NCBI GenBank assembly: GCA_013285505.1
Contig: CP053450.1
Coordinates: forward strand, 3,828,796-3,892,795
From: Planctomycetota bacterium
GTDB taxonomy: Bacteria; Planctomycetota; Phycisphaerae; Phycisphaerales; UBA1924
Reading direction: 5' to 3'
DNA length: 64,000 nt
Both the position numbers and the translations under genes were made by a program. The notes under the pieces were generated by a model. That model did not search any database. It worked only from the letters and a program-made list of their open reading frames with translations, and was not told the origin of the DNA. Shown here one piece after another: positions 21,182 to 31,863 of this stretch (its first letter is position 1; the number at the start of each line of letters is the position of its first letter).

Positions 21182-23506
21182 TCACCCCATGTTCCAGTCG
21201 TTCAGGAACTCGAGCACGTCGAGCGTGTTCACCTCGCCGTCGTGGTTCCAGTCGGCCATCATGTCGCCGGCCGCCCAGTCGTTGAGGAAGTCGAGCACGT
21301 CGAGGGTGTTGACATCACCGTCGCGGTTGTAGTCACCGGGACGGTACTGGCAGCCGTAGACGCTGATCCCGACATCGTCCACGCCGGCCTCGACGATGGA
21401 ACCGTCGCCGAGATCGCGTGCGCGGAAGCGGACGCGGACATCGGCGGTGGGCGTCGCGATGTCGTTGAGCACGAACTCGCGGTAGACCCACGCGTTGGCG
21501 TTCTCGGAGACATCTTCTAGGAGTGTCCACGACGACCCGCCGTTGAAGGAGACCTCGACGGGCATGGAGTCCTGGTTGGGCGAGCTGCCCTGGTCGTTGG
21601 AGTACCAACGCCAGTAGCTGAGCACCGCGATGGGCTCGTCGAGCCCGCCGGTGGCGTCCATCGACGGGCTGGTCAGCGTGGTGGTCCCGCCGTCCACGTC
21701 GTAGGTGCCGATGCTCGAGCCGGCCCGCCCGTCGGTGACCCAGCAGTCGGTGCCGGGCGAGGGGGGGTGTGGTCGTCCTCGGGCTGGGCGTCGGTGCCCT
21801 CGGGGTTCATGCGGTTCCAGACGCCGGTGGTGGCGTCGTCGCCGGAAGCGCCCAACGGTCCAGCCGTTGTCAGACTCGGCCTCGTCGAGCATCGCGAAGG
21901 CCAGGTCGAGAACGTCGGCCGACGCCGGCCCCGCGGCACCGGCCCGCGGGTAGGTCGCGTCGGCACCCTCGATGGTGGAGGCCGCGATGTACCACTCGAT
22001 GGTGTCGCCGCAGGCCGCGGCGGGCAGGTCACCCGTGTAGGTGTCCTGTCCGGCGAAGACCATGGAGGTCTCGATGAACTGCCCGCTCGAGCCGATGCGG
22101 CTAAAGAGCGAGACGCTGCCCGAGTCGATGCTGCCCGTGCTGGCCGAGACCGTGACGGTCAGCTCGCTGGTGGCACCACCCTCGACGATGGTCGGCTCGC
22201 CGTCGGGGAAGGCAAAGCGGATCGGGTAGGCCACGAACTCGGCGAGCGTGATCAGGGCTTCGAGGTTCTCTTCACCCGTGGGGATGATCTGGGCCGGCGG
22301 GAGCTCGAACTGGAACCCCGAGTTCTCGTCCGGACGCAGCTCGATCGTGAAGCCCCACATGTCTTCAGAAGCGCTCCAGTCGCTGGCGATGCCGTCGGCG
22401 ATGTAGAGATCGGACGCCGGCTGCGGCCGGTAGTACGAGCCGTGCACGCCCTGGATCGCGGCGGACATGTCGTCGGCGAGATTCGAGTAAATCGTGCGTT
22501 CCGGCTCGGGGAGCTGATCGAACGTGTAGCCCCACGGGTAGAGGATCAGCTGCGAGAAGCTGTGGAAGTCGATGTGCGCCGCGGCACGGGGCAGGCTCTG
22601 GAAGTGGTCGCTGACGATGGTGGTCTCGGGCTCGGAGAAGGGCGACGGGCCGCGGTAGATGTCGCTGCTGCCACTGCCGCTGGAGCCCGACCCGCCCCAC
22701 TGGTAGCTCCAGTTGCGGTTGAGATCGACGCCGAAGGTGCCGTTGCCGTTGTTGCGCCGGTTCTTGCGCCACAGGCGGTAGTTGGTCCAGGTGTAGTTGT
22801 ACCCGTCGGGGTTGACCATCGGGACGACGACGAACTCGACCCGGTCCATCAGATCGGTGATCTGCTGGTCGTTGCCGTAGCCGTTGAGCAGCTCCTCGAC
22901 GACGAACAGCACCGTGGTCGGGCTGACCCACTCGCGGGCGTGCTGACAGCCGTTAATCGCCACCTGCACGCGGCCGGAAGGATCGCCCGGCGCCGTGATC
23001 CGCATGCCCACAATGTCGCGACCCTGCAACGACTGGCCGATTACCTCCTGCGAGGCGAGCGTCGGGTTGTCGGTGACGAGGTCGTCGATGTAGGTGTAGA
23101 TCTCGCTGAGCGGGTGGTAGGTCTCGTACCAGGTGATGTCCCGCTGCGCGCGCAGACGTTCGATCTCCTCGCGCTCGGCGTCGATCGCCGCCTGCACATC
23201 GTCGATCAGGATCTCGACGTCGAAGCCGAGCTCTTCGAGGGCCGCGAGGTTGTCCTCGCTCATCACGACCTCGATCGCGCCGCGGCCGAAGCCGACGCGC
23301 TCCGACAGCACCGTCCGCGACAGCCCGAGCACGGTCTGCAACTGACGGGCGGTGCGGGCCTCCACGCGGATCGCCTTGTCGCCGTCGTACCGCTCTGCGT
23401 AGTAGCCCTCGCGGGGCAGGTCGCCCTCCGGCTGCAATTGAGCAAAAATCCCGCCCGCGGCCATCGAGACCGTCAAGCACGCCAGGAGCGCCTTGTTCAA
23501 ACGCAT
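21182..23506 (-). CDS. Secreted M14 zinc carboxypeptidase with two C-terminal dockerin repeats (two frameshifts)
   Basis: About 777 residues from ATG 23506 (MRLNKALLACLTVSM signal peptide). After a propeptide, the M14 domain shows the zinc motif HAREW (HxxE), substrate Arg in FGVDLNRNW, and the third zinc His in AHIDFHSFSQ. Further on is TIELRPDE with the catalytic Glu. A beta-sandwich tail leads to two dockerin-like repeats (DYNRDGDVNTLDVLDFLN and DWNHDGEVNTLDVLEFLN), ending NDWNMG rather than a terminal GC. Frame breaks at about 21846-21853 (CG tract) and 21761-21767 (a run of seven G where eight fit). Digests peptides outside the cell; surface attachment through the dockerins is inferred. 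Confidence 0.9.
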   Translation of the reverse strand: MRLNKALLACLTVSMAAGGIFAQLQPEGDLPREGYYAERYDGDKAIRVEARTARQLQTVLGLSRTVLSERVGFGRGAIEVVMSEDNLAALEELGFDVEILIDDVQAAIDAEREEIERLRAQRDITWYETYHPLSEIYTYIDDLVTDNPTLASQEVIGQSLQGRDIVGMRITAPGDPSGRVQVAINGCQHAREWVSPTTVLFVVEELLNGYGNDQQITDLMDRVEFVVVPMVNPDGYNYTWTNYRLWRKNRRNNGNGTFGVDLNRNWSYQWGGSGSSGSGSSDIYRGPSPFSEPETTIVSDHFQSLPRAAAHIDFHSFSQLILYPWGYTFDQLPEPERTIYSNLADDMSAAIQGVHGSYYRPQPASDLYIADGIASDWSASEDMWGFTIELRPDENSGFQFELPPAQIIPTGEENLEALITLAEFVAYPIRFAFPDGEPTIVEGGATSELTVTVSASTGSIDSGSVSLFSRIGSSGQFIETSMVFAGQDTYTGDLPAAACGDTIEWYIAASTIEGADATYPRAGAAGPASADVLDLAFAMLDEAESDNGWTVGRFRRRRHHRRLEPHEPRGHRRPARGRPHPPSPGTDCWVTDGRAGSSIGTYDVDGGTTTLTSPSMDATGGLDEPIAVLSYWRWYSNDQGSSPNQDSMPVEVSFNGGSSWTLLEDVSENANAWVYREFVLNDIATPTADVRVRFRARDLGDGSIVEAGVDDVGISVYGCQYRPGDYNRDGDVNTLDVLDFLNDWAAGDMMADWNHDGEVNTLDVLEFLNDWNMG

Positions 23507-23707
23507 AAATAACCCCTCGTTTCTGGGTGTACGCAACATCAGCCCGGGCCCGTGTCCGAGCACTCGCCCCCGCGAGCCGGTTCGAACACCCTACCCGAAC
23601 CGGTTCCGCACCACAACGGCGATTTTGTCTGTTCGCACCCTTTCAGGGCCCGGCCGCGAATACGCTCCCCCTCTCCGCCCGCGGCCGAGAACCGCCCCAG
23701 ATTGCCC

Positions 23708-25017
23708 ATGACCACACCCGCTCTCCAAGCCGATCTGCCCGACACCGCCTCACCGAGCCGGGAGGGCGTGCCCGCCCGGCGCGAGCGCCTGACCACGATC
23801 CTCGGCGCCCACACGGTCACGGACTTCTTCAGCTTCCTCTTTATCCCGATCCTCAGCGTGCTCGAGGGCCGCCTCGACATGTCGCCGCGGGAGGGTGCGA
23901 TCATCCTCTCGACCGGGGCGGTGTGCTCGGGGCTCGTCCAGCCGTTCGTCGCGTGGCTCGGCGACCGATTCGACACGCGGATGCTCTCGCCCCTCGCGCT
24001 GGCCACCGCCGTCATCTCGATCTCGCTGGTCGGGCAGGCGACCAACTTCTGGCACCTGTTCATCATCCAGGTCATCGGCACCGCGGGCATCGGCGCGTTC
24101 CATCCCGCGGCGGCCGCGGCGGTTGGGCAGCTCTCCGGCCGCAAGCGTTCGCTCGGCGTCTCGCTCTTCTTCTTCACCGGCATGGCCGGAGGCGTGCTGG
24201 GCAACAACCTGAGCCCCTTCATGCAGCGGCAGTTCGGGCTGCCCAACTACATCTGGCTGGTGATCCCGGGCCTGGTGACCGCGCTGGCGCTGGCGTGGGC
24301 GATCCGGCGCGTCCCCCACCGCCACCACACCGCCGCCGCCCAGCACCTGAGCTGGTCGGAGGAGGAGTCCAAGGCGCGGTGGTTCGCCATCGGCGTGCTC
24401 TATCTCGGCAACGTGCTGCGCTTCACCGTCAACATGATGCTGGTGCAGTTGGTCATCCGCTGGACCGAGCAGGCGGTGCTCGTGCGAGGCGGCGGCCGAA
24501 CTCACACCCGCACTCCGCGAGAGCGCTGCCCAGCTCAACGGACCGATGCAGGGGCGCAATGCAGATCGGCATGGCCGGCGGCGGCCTGCTGGCCGGGGCG
24601 TTCCTGCGCACGCACCACGAAAAGGCGGCCATCGTCGCGGTGCCCATCGTCGGCGCACTGGCGGTCCTGGCCTTCCCCTACACCCCCGGTGCCGTTGACA
24701 GCCTCGGGATCGTGTCCATGCTCATGCCCGCGGCCTTCGTGCTGGCGATCGCGACGGGCGTGGGCTACGCCGGTGTCGTGCCGGTCACGATCGCCCTCGC
24801 CCAGCGGCTGCTCCCCCACCGCACCGCGCTGGCCTCGGGCCTGATGCTCGGCGGCGCGTGGGGCATCGCCGCGATCGGCCCGCCCATCGCCCAGTTGCTC
24901 ATCAACACCCTCGGCCTCACACCGGCGTTCGCGATCACCGCGGCCCTGCTGGCGGTCGCCGGCCTCATGTCGCTGGCCCTGCCCTCGAAGCTGCTCTCGC
25001 GCGTCAGCCCCCACTAA
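23708..25017 (+). CDS. Major facilitator superfamily transporter, Fsr-like (two frameshifts)
   Basis: About 438 residues with roughly 12 predicted helices (FFSFLFIPILSVLEGRL, FWHLFIIQVIGTAGIGAF, MAGGGLLAGAFL, ALLAVAGLMSLALP). The stretch GIGAFHPAAAAAVGQLSG resembles the FHP motif of fosmidomycin-resistance (Fsr) carriers, so drug or small-metabolite efflux is a reasonable guess. Frame breaks at about 24479-24487 and 24551-24560, both in CG contexts, bracket a 25-residue cytoplasmic loop (ELTPALRESAAQLNG). Start ATG 23708 is set by the first family-like residues; no clear ribosome site. Confidence 0.82.
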
Positions 25018-25046
25018 AGCGGGGCCCGCCCGGCGCCCGCCGACCC

Positions 25047-26516
25047 TCAGTTCGGCATCAGGTCGATCACCATCGGCAGGTGATCGCTCGCGTCGGTGTC
25101 CGTCGCGTCGAGACCGGCGGCGTCCAACGCCCGGTCGCTGAGCACCCGGGCATCGAGCACGAACGCCCGCGCCTGCCGCACGACCGAGCCGGAATAGACC
25201 GCGTAGTCGAGCCGCCCCGGGGTGAAGGCGTTCCCGTCCTCGCGCCAGGTGGTGTACGCCGCATCTCCCAGCACGCGGGCGTCGGCGATCTCCAGGTCGC
25301 TCCCGTCGGCGTCGAGGCCGTTGCGCAGGACATCGAGCGGCGGGCGCGACCCCACGAGGTTGAGATCGCCCGTGATGATCCGCATCTGCACCGGCTCGAC
25401 CGAGAGCGCTTCGAGCATCGACCGGTTGATCGCCCCGGCCTCGCTGATGCGCTTCTGGTCCTCGCTGCTGCCGGCGGTGCCGCAGCACTTCAGGTGCACA
25501 CTCGCGGCCGCGAGATAGCCGACGGGCGTGTTGATCAGCGCCCCGGCGAACCGCACCGCGTCCTCTTCACCCTCCAGATACAGGTCGTCGTGCCCGAATG
25601 GCTCGAGCGGGAACCGTGAGACCACCGCGACCCCCCAGCCGCCGGTGGTACGGACCTCCCACTGGCCCTCCTCCAGCGGCACGCTCGCGTTGAACCACGC
25701 CGCGATCTCGCGCGGCGAACTCGTCCACTCCTGCACCAGCACCACGTCAGGGTCGAGCACGCCCAGCACGCGGGCGAAGGGCCCGGTGTCCTCCATCGGC
25801 TTGCCCCGCAGCACGTTCCACGAGACCACCCGCACGCCGTCGGCCGGCTTGGGCGGCAGGCGCAGGTCCGCGCGGGGCGGGACGGGGCTGCCCGCGGTCG
25901 CTTCGGCCTCGAACGGCTCGCTCTGCCCGACGATCGCGCCCTCGCTGTTGCGCAGCACCAGCATCCCGGTCATCAGGGCCCCCGAACGGGGCGTCGGCAG
26001 GCCGGCCCGCGCCAGGCCCGACCGCGAGATGCGTCCCTCGTACCACTCGCCGGCGTAGGTCGGAGAGAAGCTGAAGTTGATCGAGTCGTGCGAAACTGCG
26101 CGCGCGCCCGCGGCCGTGTGCCCGGTCAGGCGGACACCGTGGCCGGGCCCGTCGTCGCCCATCGGCGAGAACTCGATCTCGAGGTCCACCCCGAACCGTG
26201 TCGCCCCACGCGGCGCGTCCGGGCGGAGACCGGTCGCCGGGTTGGTGTCCAGATCGAGCCACACGCTCAGCGGCTCGTCCGAAGCCTGGAGCGTCTGCGA
26301 TGGGCCGGCCACCTTCCAGCGGAGGTAGATCCACCACTCGTCGCTGGTCATCACGACGCTGGGCGACCACTCGCTGATGTCCCCGTCGAGGACGACCGGC
26401 TGGGAGAGCACCGGCACGACGGGCCCGCTCGGCCCCCCGCCCCCGGTGCACCCGGCAAACAGGGCGAGGACGCCGACCAGGGCGCAGGAACAGCAACGGC
26501 AGATCGAATCGCGCAT
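25047..26516 (-). CDS. Lipoprotein with endonuclease/exonuclease/phosphatase fold
   Basis: 489 residues. Lipobox VLALFAGC places the lipid-anchored cysteine near residue 23. Residues 40-225 are a beta-rich domain (VVLDGDISEWSPSVVM, WWIYLRWKV) like carbohydrate-binding or DOMON-type sandwiches. The C-terminal half is an EEP domain: VRVVSWNVLRGKP, DVVLVQEWTS (metal-binding Glu), IITGDLNLVGS (catalytic Asp/Asn), and SDHLPMVID (catalytic His). Substrate unknown; members cut nucleic acids or hydrolyse phosphodiesters or sphingomyelin. Convergent with the MFS gene. Confidence 0.88.
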   Translation of the reverse strand: MRDSICRCCSCALVGVLALFAGCTGGGGPSGPVVPVLSQPVVLDGDISEWSPSVVMTSDEWWIYLRWKVAGPSQTLQASDEPLSVWLDLDTNPATGLRPDAPRGATRFGVDLEIEFSPMGDDGPGHGVRLTGHTAAGARAVSHDSINFSFSPTYAGEWYEGRISRSGLARAGLPTPRSGALMTGMLVLRNSEGAIVGQSEPFEAEATAGSPVPPRADLRLPPKPADGVRVVSWNVLRGKPMEDTGPFARVLGVLDPDVVLVQEWTSSPREIAAWFNASVPLEEGQWEVRTTGGWGVAVVSRFPLEPFGHDDLYLEGEEDAVRFAGALINTPVGYLAAASVHLKCCGTAGSSEDQKRISEAGAINRSMLEALSVEPVQMRIITGDLNLVGSRPPLDVLRNGLDADGSDLEIADARVLGDAAYTTWREDGNAFTPGRLDYAVYSGSVVRQARAFVLDARVLSDRALDAAGLDATDTDASDHLPMVIDLMPN

Positions 26517-26698
26517 GGACGCAGTATCGAACAAACCCCGCCGGCGTGCTGACAAATCGCCCGCATCGCCGGATTCGGGCACCTCCGGGGAACAACACCC
26601 GACCATCGTGGGTACATCCCGGTGCCGCCGGGGTCCCGCCTAGCCTTGCCTCAGGACACGCCGGCCCTCACACCCGGCCGCACGGAGCAGAAGTCCAC

Positions 26699-27484
26699 AT
26701 GCGCACCCTGATCGCCATCCCTGTGTTCAACGAAGAGACCTATGTCCGCCAGGTCCTCGCCCGAGTGCTCGCCCACGGGCACGACGTGCTCGTGATCGAC
26801 GACGGCTCGACCGACGGCACGCCCGAGCTGCTCGACCAGATCGCCGGCGAGATGCCCATCCAGGTCATCCGCCACCCGACCAACCTCGGCTATGGCCGGT
26901 CCCTCCGCGACGCCTTCGAGGCGGCCGCCCGCGGCGGGTACGACTGGGTCATCACTATGGACTGTGACGAGCAGCACGAGCCGGACGCGATCCCCGACTT
27001 TGTCGCGGCAGCCGCGGTGGGCAACGCCGACATCATCAGCGGCTCGCGCTACCTCGTGGAGCAGCCCGAGGACGACGCGCCCCCGAAGGACCGCCGCGCC
27101 GTCAACGCCACCATCACCCGCGAGATCAACGACCGCCTCGGCGACCGCTTCGTCGAGGTCGGCGGCACGCTGCTGACCGATACCTTCTGCGGCTTCAAGG
27201 CCCACCGCGTCGAGGCGATGTCGAAGCTGGCACTCGACGAGGACGGGTACGCGTTCCCGATGCAGTTCTGGGTGCAGGCCGCGGCCAACCGGCTCCGCGT
27301 GCTCGAGATCCCCACGAGGCTGATCTACAACGACCCGAACCGGTCGTTCGGCGCGGCGCTCGACCAGTCCGACGTGCGGCTCGGCTACTACCGCCGCGTG
27401 CTGCACTGCGAGCTCATCCACTGCGCCGACCGGCTGCCCGAAGAAGCGCTGGTCGAGGCCGAGTGTCCCTGTTCGGGCGCATGA
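26699..27484 (+). CDS. Family 2 glycosyltransferase (polyprenyl-phosphate mannose synthase-like)
   Basis: 261 residues, GT-A fold. IAIPVFNEETYVRQVL, VLVIDDGSTDGTPELL and WVITMDCDEQHEPDAI (the metal-binding D-x-D equivalent) are typical of the DPM1/GtrB branch; ADIISGSRY and DTFCGFKAHR follow. No C-terminal membrane helices, as in soluble dolichyl-phosphate mannose synthases. The stop overlaps the next start (ATGATG at 27481), so it heads a coupled group. Probably transfers a sugar from a nucleotide donor to a lipid carrier. Confidence 0.88.
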   Translation: MRTLIAIPVFNEETYVRQVLARVLAHGHDVLVIDDGSTDGTPELLDQIAGEMPIQVIRHPTNLGYGRSLRDAFEAAARGGYDWVITMDCDEQHEPDAIPDFVAAAAVGNADIISGSRYLVEQPEDDAPPKDRRAVNATITREINDRLGDRFVEVGGTLLTDTFCGFKAHRVEAMSKLALDEDGYAFPMQFWVQAAANRLRVLEIPTRLIYNDPNRSFGAALDQSDVRLGYYRRVLHCELIHCADRLPEEALVEAECPCSGA

Positions 27485-28930
27485 TGGCGGCGGTCCCGTC
27501 GAGCGCGGTGTCGGAAACGGGCAACCGCTCGCTCTTGCTCCAACCCGACGCACCAGCCTGGGCCCGGCTCCTCCGCCGGCCTCCAGAGAGCGACACCGCC
27601 CGGACCACCCGCCAGATGCTCGGCCTGCCGACGGACCGGTCCGTCGTCATGGGCGGGCACCAGCCGGGGCTTTGGCACCCGGGCATCCTCGCCAAGCATC
27701 TCTCGATCCGCGCCTGTTGCGCGCGCCGGTGCGGCCGGCGCATGGGTCGTCGTCGATCAGTCTCCTGGCGCGGGTGCCGCGGTGGCCTACCCGGCCCTCG
27801 CCGGCTCCCCCGACGACTCCCAGCACCTCACGCGCGAGACAGTGCTGCTCGGCACCGCCGAGGTACCCCCGGCGGCCCAGCGCCCCGCGCGGCCGCTGGC
27901 ACCGAATGACGGGCGCGCTCGCCACGGTCCGGGATGGTCTCTCCCGCCTCGCGCAGCTGCTGGCAAGTCACGCCGCGGAGCCGTCGCTCGCACGCCAACT
28001 GCACACGGCGTGCGTGGAGGCGCTCGCGGGCACGGAGTCGGCCGCGGAACAGACACCGGTGCCCTCATTCTTCGCAACCGATCTACACCGCACTCCGGCG
28101 TTTGCCGAGCTCGTCGGTGCCATGCGGGACGACCCCGCCCGGTGCGCGCAGCTCTACAACGAGGCCGCGGCCGCGTTCCCCGATTCCGGCGTGCGCGCGC
28201 TCACCATCACCGATGGCGCCATCGAACTCCCGCTCTGGGAGCCGCACCACCACGCCGGAACGCCCCGGGCCCTGGCGGACCGTCACGAGCGACCGGCTCG
28301 CCGACCTCGCGGACGAGTCGATCGTCCTCCGCGGCCTGCCGATGACCGGGCTCCTCCGCCGCCACGCCTGCGACCTGTTCGTCCACGGCACCGGCGGCGG
28401 GGCCAGCGAGACCGGGTCCGACGCGCGCGCAGACCGGCTACGACCGTGTCACCGAGCGGTGGTTCGAGTCGTGGCTCGGCGAGACCGACCTTGCGCCCTC
28501 CGTGGTCGCCACCGCCACGCTGCGGCTGGATTTCAGCGAGCTGCCCGGCAAGCACCAGACGCCACGCCCACAGACCATCGCCAGCGCCCGGGCTCTCGCC
28601 CACCGGGCCGCGCACGACCCGGCCCTCCTCGGCGACGAGACTCGCGGCGAAGCCAAACGCGAGCTGGCTGCACGGATCGACGCGCTCCCCCGGCACAGCC
28701 CGGAGCGCCGCGAACTCTACCGCGAGATGCACGAGCTCCGCGAGGCCGCGGTGCGGTCGCACGCCGACGAGCTCACCGCGCTGCGCGCGCGTGCCGCGAG
28801 GTTGGCCGCACAGCTCCACGATGCCGAGATCATGGACGACCGGACGTGGTCGTTCCTCTTCCATGATCCCTCCTCGCTCGCGGCCCTGCGCGCCGACATC
28901 GAGCGAGCCTTCGCCCAGGCGGCGAGATAA
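27481..28930 (+). CDS. BshC-like protein of uncertain function (at least three frameshifts)
   Basis: About 485 residues after repair. The N-terminus VVMGGHQPGLWHPGILAKHL recalls the GGQQxGL...GPLY segment of the cysteine-adding enzyme BshC of bacillithiol synthesis, followed by AGAAGAWVVVDQSPG. The middle reads DGAIELPLWEPH and CDLFVHGTGGGASETG; the C-terminal third is coiled coil (LREAAVRSHADELTALRAR). Frame breaks at about 27708-27726, 28258-28268 and 28420-28431. The resemblance to BshC is local and judged by eye, so a cysteine ligase is only a hypothesis. Coupled to the glycosyltransferase (overlapping ATGATG) and three bases before the binding-protein gene. Confidence 0.6.
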
Positions 28931-28933
28931 GCC

Positions 28934-29853
28934 ATGCCGACGCACCGAATTAGCCTCGTGTGGGTGTGGAGTTTGCTCGTCGCCGCGGCGTGCGGCGTCT
29001 TGCTTTGCGCTGCGGGCTGTGATCGCCGCGGCGAGCCGGTCGAACCGGTCGCCACCGCTGACGAACCCGACAACGACGAGCCACCGCGCATCGTCGTGCT
29101 CTCCCCAGCCGCTCGGCGTGATGCTCGCCGACCTCGGCCTCGCCGAGCACGTGGTCGGCCGGCACGGCTGGGACACGGTGCTCGACCAGAGCCTCCCGGT
29201 CTGCGGCGACCAGACCGGGCTCGACTACGAGGCCCTGCTCCGCGCCGCCCCGACGCACGTCCTCACCGAGTGGGGCGCCCGCGAGCTTCCCGCCCGGCTC
29301 ACCGATCTGGCCGCCAGGCACGAGTGGGCCCTGCACGACTTCCGCCTGCTCTCCCTCGACGACATCGCCGGCACCGCGGCCCGTCTCCGGGACCTGTTCC
29401 CGGCCGCCACTCCGGCCGAGTCTGTCGAGCGGTTCGATCAACTGATCGCCGCGCCGCGCCCCGAGCCGGTGTGGGACGGCCGCGTGCTGCTGCTGATGGG
29501 CACCTCCCCGGTCGCGGCCATCGGCCCCGGCTCGGCGCACCACGAGCTCCTGCTCCGCGCGGGCGGTGTGCCGGCGATCACCGAGGGCTCGCCCTTCATG
29601 CCGCTGCACAACGAGGACGTGCTGCGGCTCGCGCCCGACGGGATCATCCTGATCCAGCCGCGATCGGCCCCCGGTGACACCCAGCCCGCGGCCCCCGTCG
29701 CGGCTCGACGGCCTCGCCACGCTCGCGATCCCCGCGATCGAGCACGCCCGCGTGATCCGCATCGATCACCCGCTGGGGCTGCTGCCGAGCACCCGGTTGA
29801 TCGAGGTCGCCGACTCGATGGACGAGGCGCTCCGCCGATGGGCCGACGAATGA
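28934..29853 (+). CDS. Periplasmic/lipoprotein metal-chelate or cobalamin binding protein, BtuF-like (two frameshifts)
   Basis: About 307 residues. A hydrophobic segment ends in a lipobox-like LLCAAGC. The rest follows the class III binding-protein plan: RIVVLSPALGVMLADLGLAE, VVGRHGWDTV, LDYEALLRAAPTHVLTEWG, a central helix, then APDGIILIQPRSAP. This is the fold of vitamin B12, haem and siderophore receptors. Frame breaks at about 29106-29114 and 29697-29706; in the second, GCGGCTC stands where GCGCGGCTC fits. No cognate permease or ATPase is present in the window. Ligand unknown. Confidence 0.78.
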
Positions 29854-29902
29854 GGCACCGGCGGCCGCATCGTCGCGGGGCACACCACCTACCATCCGCC
29901 CT

Positions 29903-31776
29903 ATGACCCATCAGACCTTCGACCCAGTGGAACTGCTCGGCGAGCGTGTCCGGGCGGCGATCTCCGCCGCGGCCCCGGACGCCCCGGACGACGCCGACGC
30001 GATGATCTCACCGAGCAAGCGCGCCGAACTGGGAGACTTCCAGTGCAACGCCGCCATGCCCCTGGCCAAGCGGCTGGGCATGAAGCCCCGGGACCTTGCG
30101 ACGAAGATCGTCGAACACATCGACGTAACCGACCTCTGCGAGCCGGTGACCGAGGCCGATATCGCCGGGCCGGGGTTCATCAATTTCCGCCTGCAGCAGG
30201 ACGCGATCGGCACCCTGCTCGACCGGCTCGACTCGCCCTCGCTCGGCCTGCCGGCGCCCGAGTCCCCCACCACCGTCGTGGTCGATGTCTGCGGCGTGAA
30301 CCTCGCAAAGCAGATGCACGTCGGCCACCTCCGCTCGTCGGTCATCGGCGACACGCTTGCGCGCACGTTCGAGCGCCTCGGCGAGACCGTCGTCCGCCAG
30401 AACCACGTCGGCGACTGGGGCCTGCCCATCGCCATGGTCACCCGCAAGCTGCAGAGCGAGGCCGAGGCCGGGCGGGTTTCGCTCGACGACCTCACGCTCG
30501 ATGAGCTCGACCGGCTCTACAAGCTCGCCCAGCACGAATGCCGCGGGCAGGGCAAGGGGCTTGAGCTTGTCGCCAAGTACAACCTCGGCCCCAAGATCGA
30601 GGCCGAGCTGCGGGCGATGCACGACGAGGCGATGGAGCACCTGGCCGAGGCGAAGGCGACGCTCGTCGCCCTGCAAGCCCAAGAACCGGCGGTCCACGCG
30701 ATCTGGAAACGGATCTACGCCGTCACCATGGGCGCGTGCCTCAAGACCTGCCAGCGGCTCCACACCCGCATCACCGAGGCCGACAGCGCCGGCGAGAGCA
30801 GCTACGCCGAGGAACTGACCACCGTCGTCAATGATCTGGTCGCCCGCGGCATCGCCGAGGAGAGCAGCGGCGCGTTGGTCGTCCGGCTCGACAGCCCGGA
30901 AGACGGCGGCATCGCCGAGCCCTGCCTCATCCGCAAGGGCGACGGCGGCTATCTCTACGCCACCACCGACATCGCCGCCATCAAGCGGCGCGTCCAGACC
31001 ATCGGCGCCGACCGCGTCATCTACACCGTCGATGCCCGGCAGAGCCTGCACTTCAAACAGGTCTTCGCCGCGGCACGCAAGGCGGGATACGCGACCAAGC
31101 CGGGCGCCAGCCAGCCCTCCGTGCTCGAGCACGCGGCCTTTGGCACCGTGCTGGGCGAGGACGGCCGCCCCTTCAAAACCCGCTCGGGGGAGAACATCCG
31201 CCTGAGCGACCTGCTCGACGAGGCGATCGACCGCGCCCGGCAAGACGGTGGACAGCAAGAACCCCGGCCTGCCCGACGCTGAGCGAGCGGTCATCGCCGA
31301 GGCGGTCGGCATCGCGGCAATCAAGTACACCGATCTCTCCAGCGAACGCATCAAGGACTACGTCTTCAGCTTCGACCGAATGCTCGCCTTCGAGGGCAAC
31401 ACCGGCCCCTACCTGCTCTACGCGCTCGTGCGCACCAAGAGCATCTTCCGCAAGGCCGCCGAACGCGGCGTCGCGGCTCGACCACGCCGACGCCCCGATC
31501 GTCGTCGCCGAACCGGCGGAGAAGACGCTCGCCCTCGAGCTGCTCCGCTACCCCAGCGCCGTCCGCAGCGTCGCGGCCGCGCTCGAACCCATGCGGCTCT
31601 GCGGCTACCTCTACAGCCTCGCCGGGGCGTACAGCTCGTTCTTCGACGCCTGCCCCGTGCTCTCCACCGAGGACGACACCGTCCGCCGCTCACGCCTGCG
31701 GCTCTGCGAACTCACCGCCCGCGTGCTCGAGGACGGGCTGGGCGTGCTGGGGCTGCCGACGGTCGAACGGATGTAG
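29903..31776 (+). CDS. argS: Arginyl-tRNA synthetase (two frameshifts)
   Basis: About 626 residues, within the normal ArgS range. N-terminal additional domain ([20 protein letters not shown]). HIGH motif in [25 protein letters not shown]-region variant [24 protein letters not shown] anticodon-binding domain with [32 protein letters not shown] and the terminal LGLPTVERM. Frame breaks at about 31230-31240 and 31470-31479, both CG tracts. As this enzyme is essential, broken frames here argue that the breaks are sequencing errors. Charges tRNA-Arg in the cytoplasm. Confidence 0.95.
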
Positions 31777-31794
31777 CCCCCCGCAAACGCACAA

Positions 31795-31821
31795 CCGGCC
31801 GCCCCCAGAGGGAGCGGCCGG
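31795..31821. terminator. Bidirectional terminator hairpin between argS and porin gene
   Basis: Stem CCGGCCGC/GCGGCCGG with an inner CCC/GGG extension lies between the convergent ends of argS and the porin gene. Nearly the same sequence follows the second porin gene at 33304-33330. The T-run is weak on both sides. Confidence 0.55.
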
Positions 31822-31863
31822 CCTGCGAGAAGTTGACATGTTGGGATCGTCGGACCCCGTCGA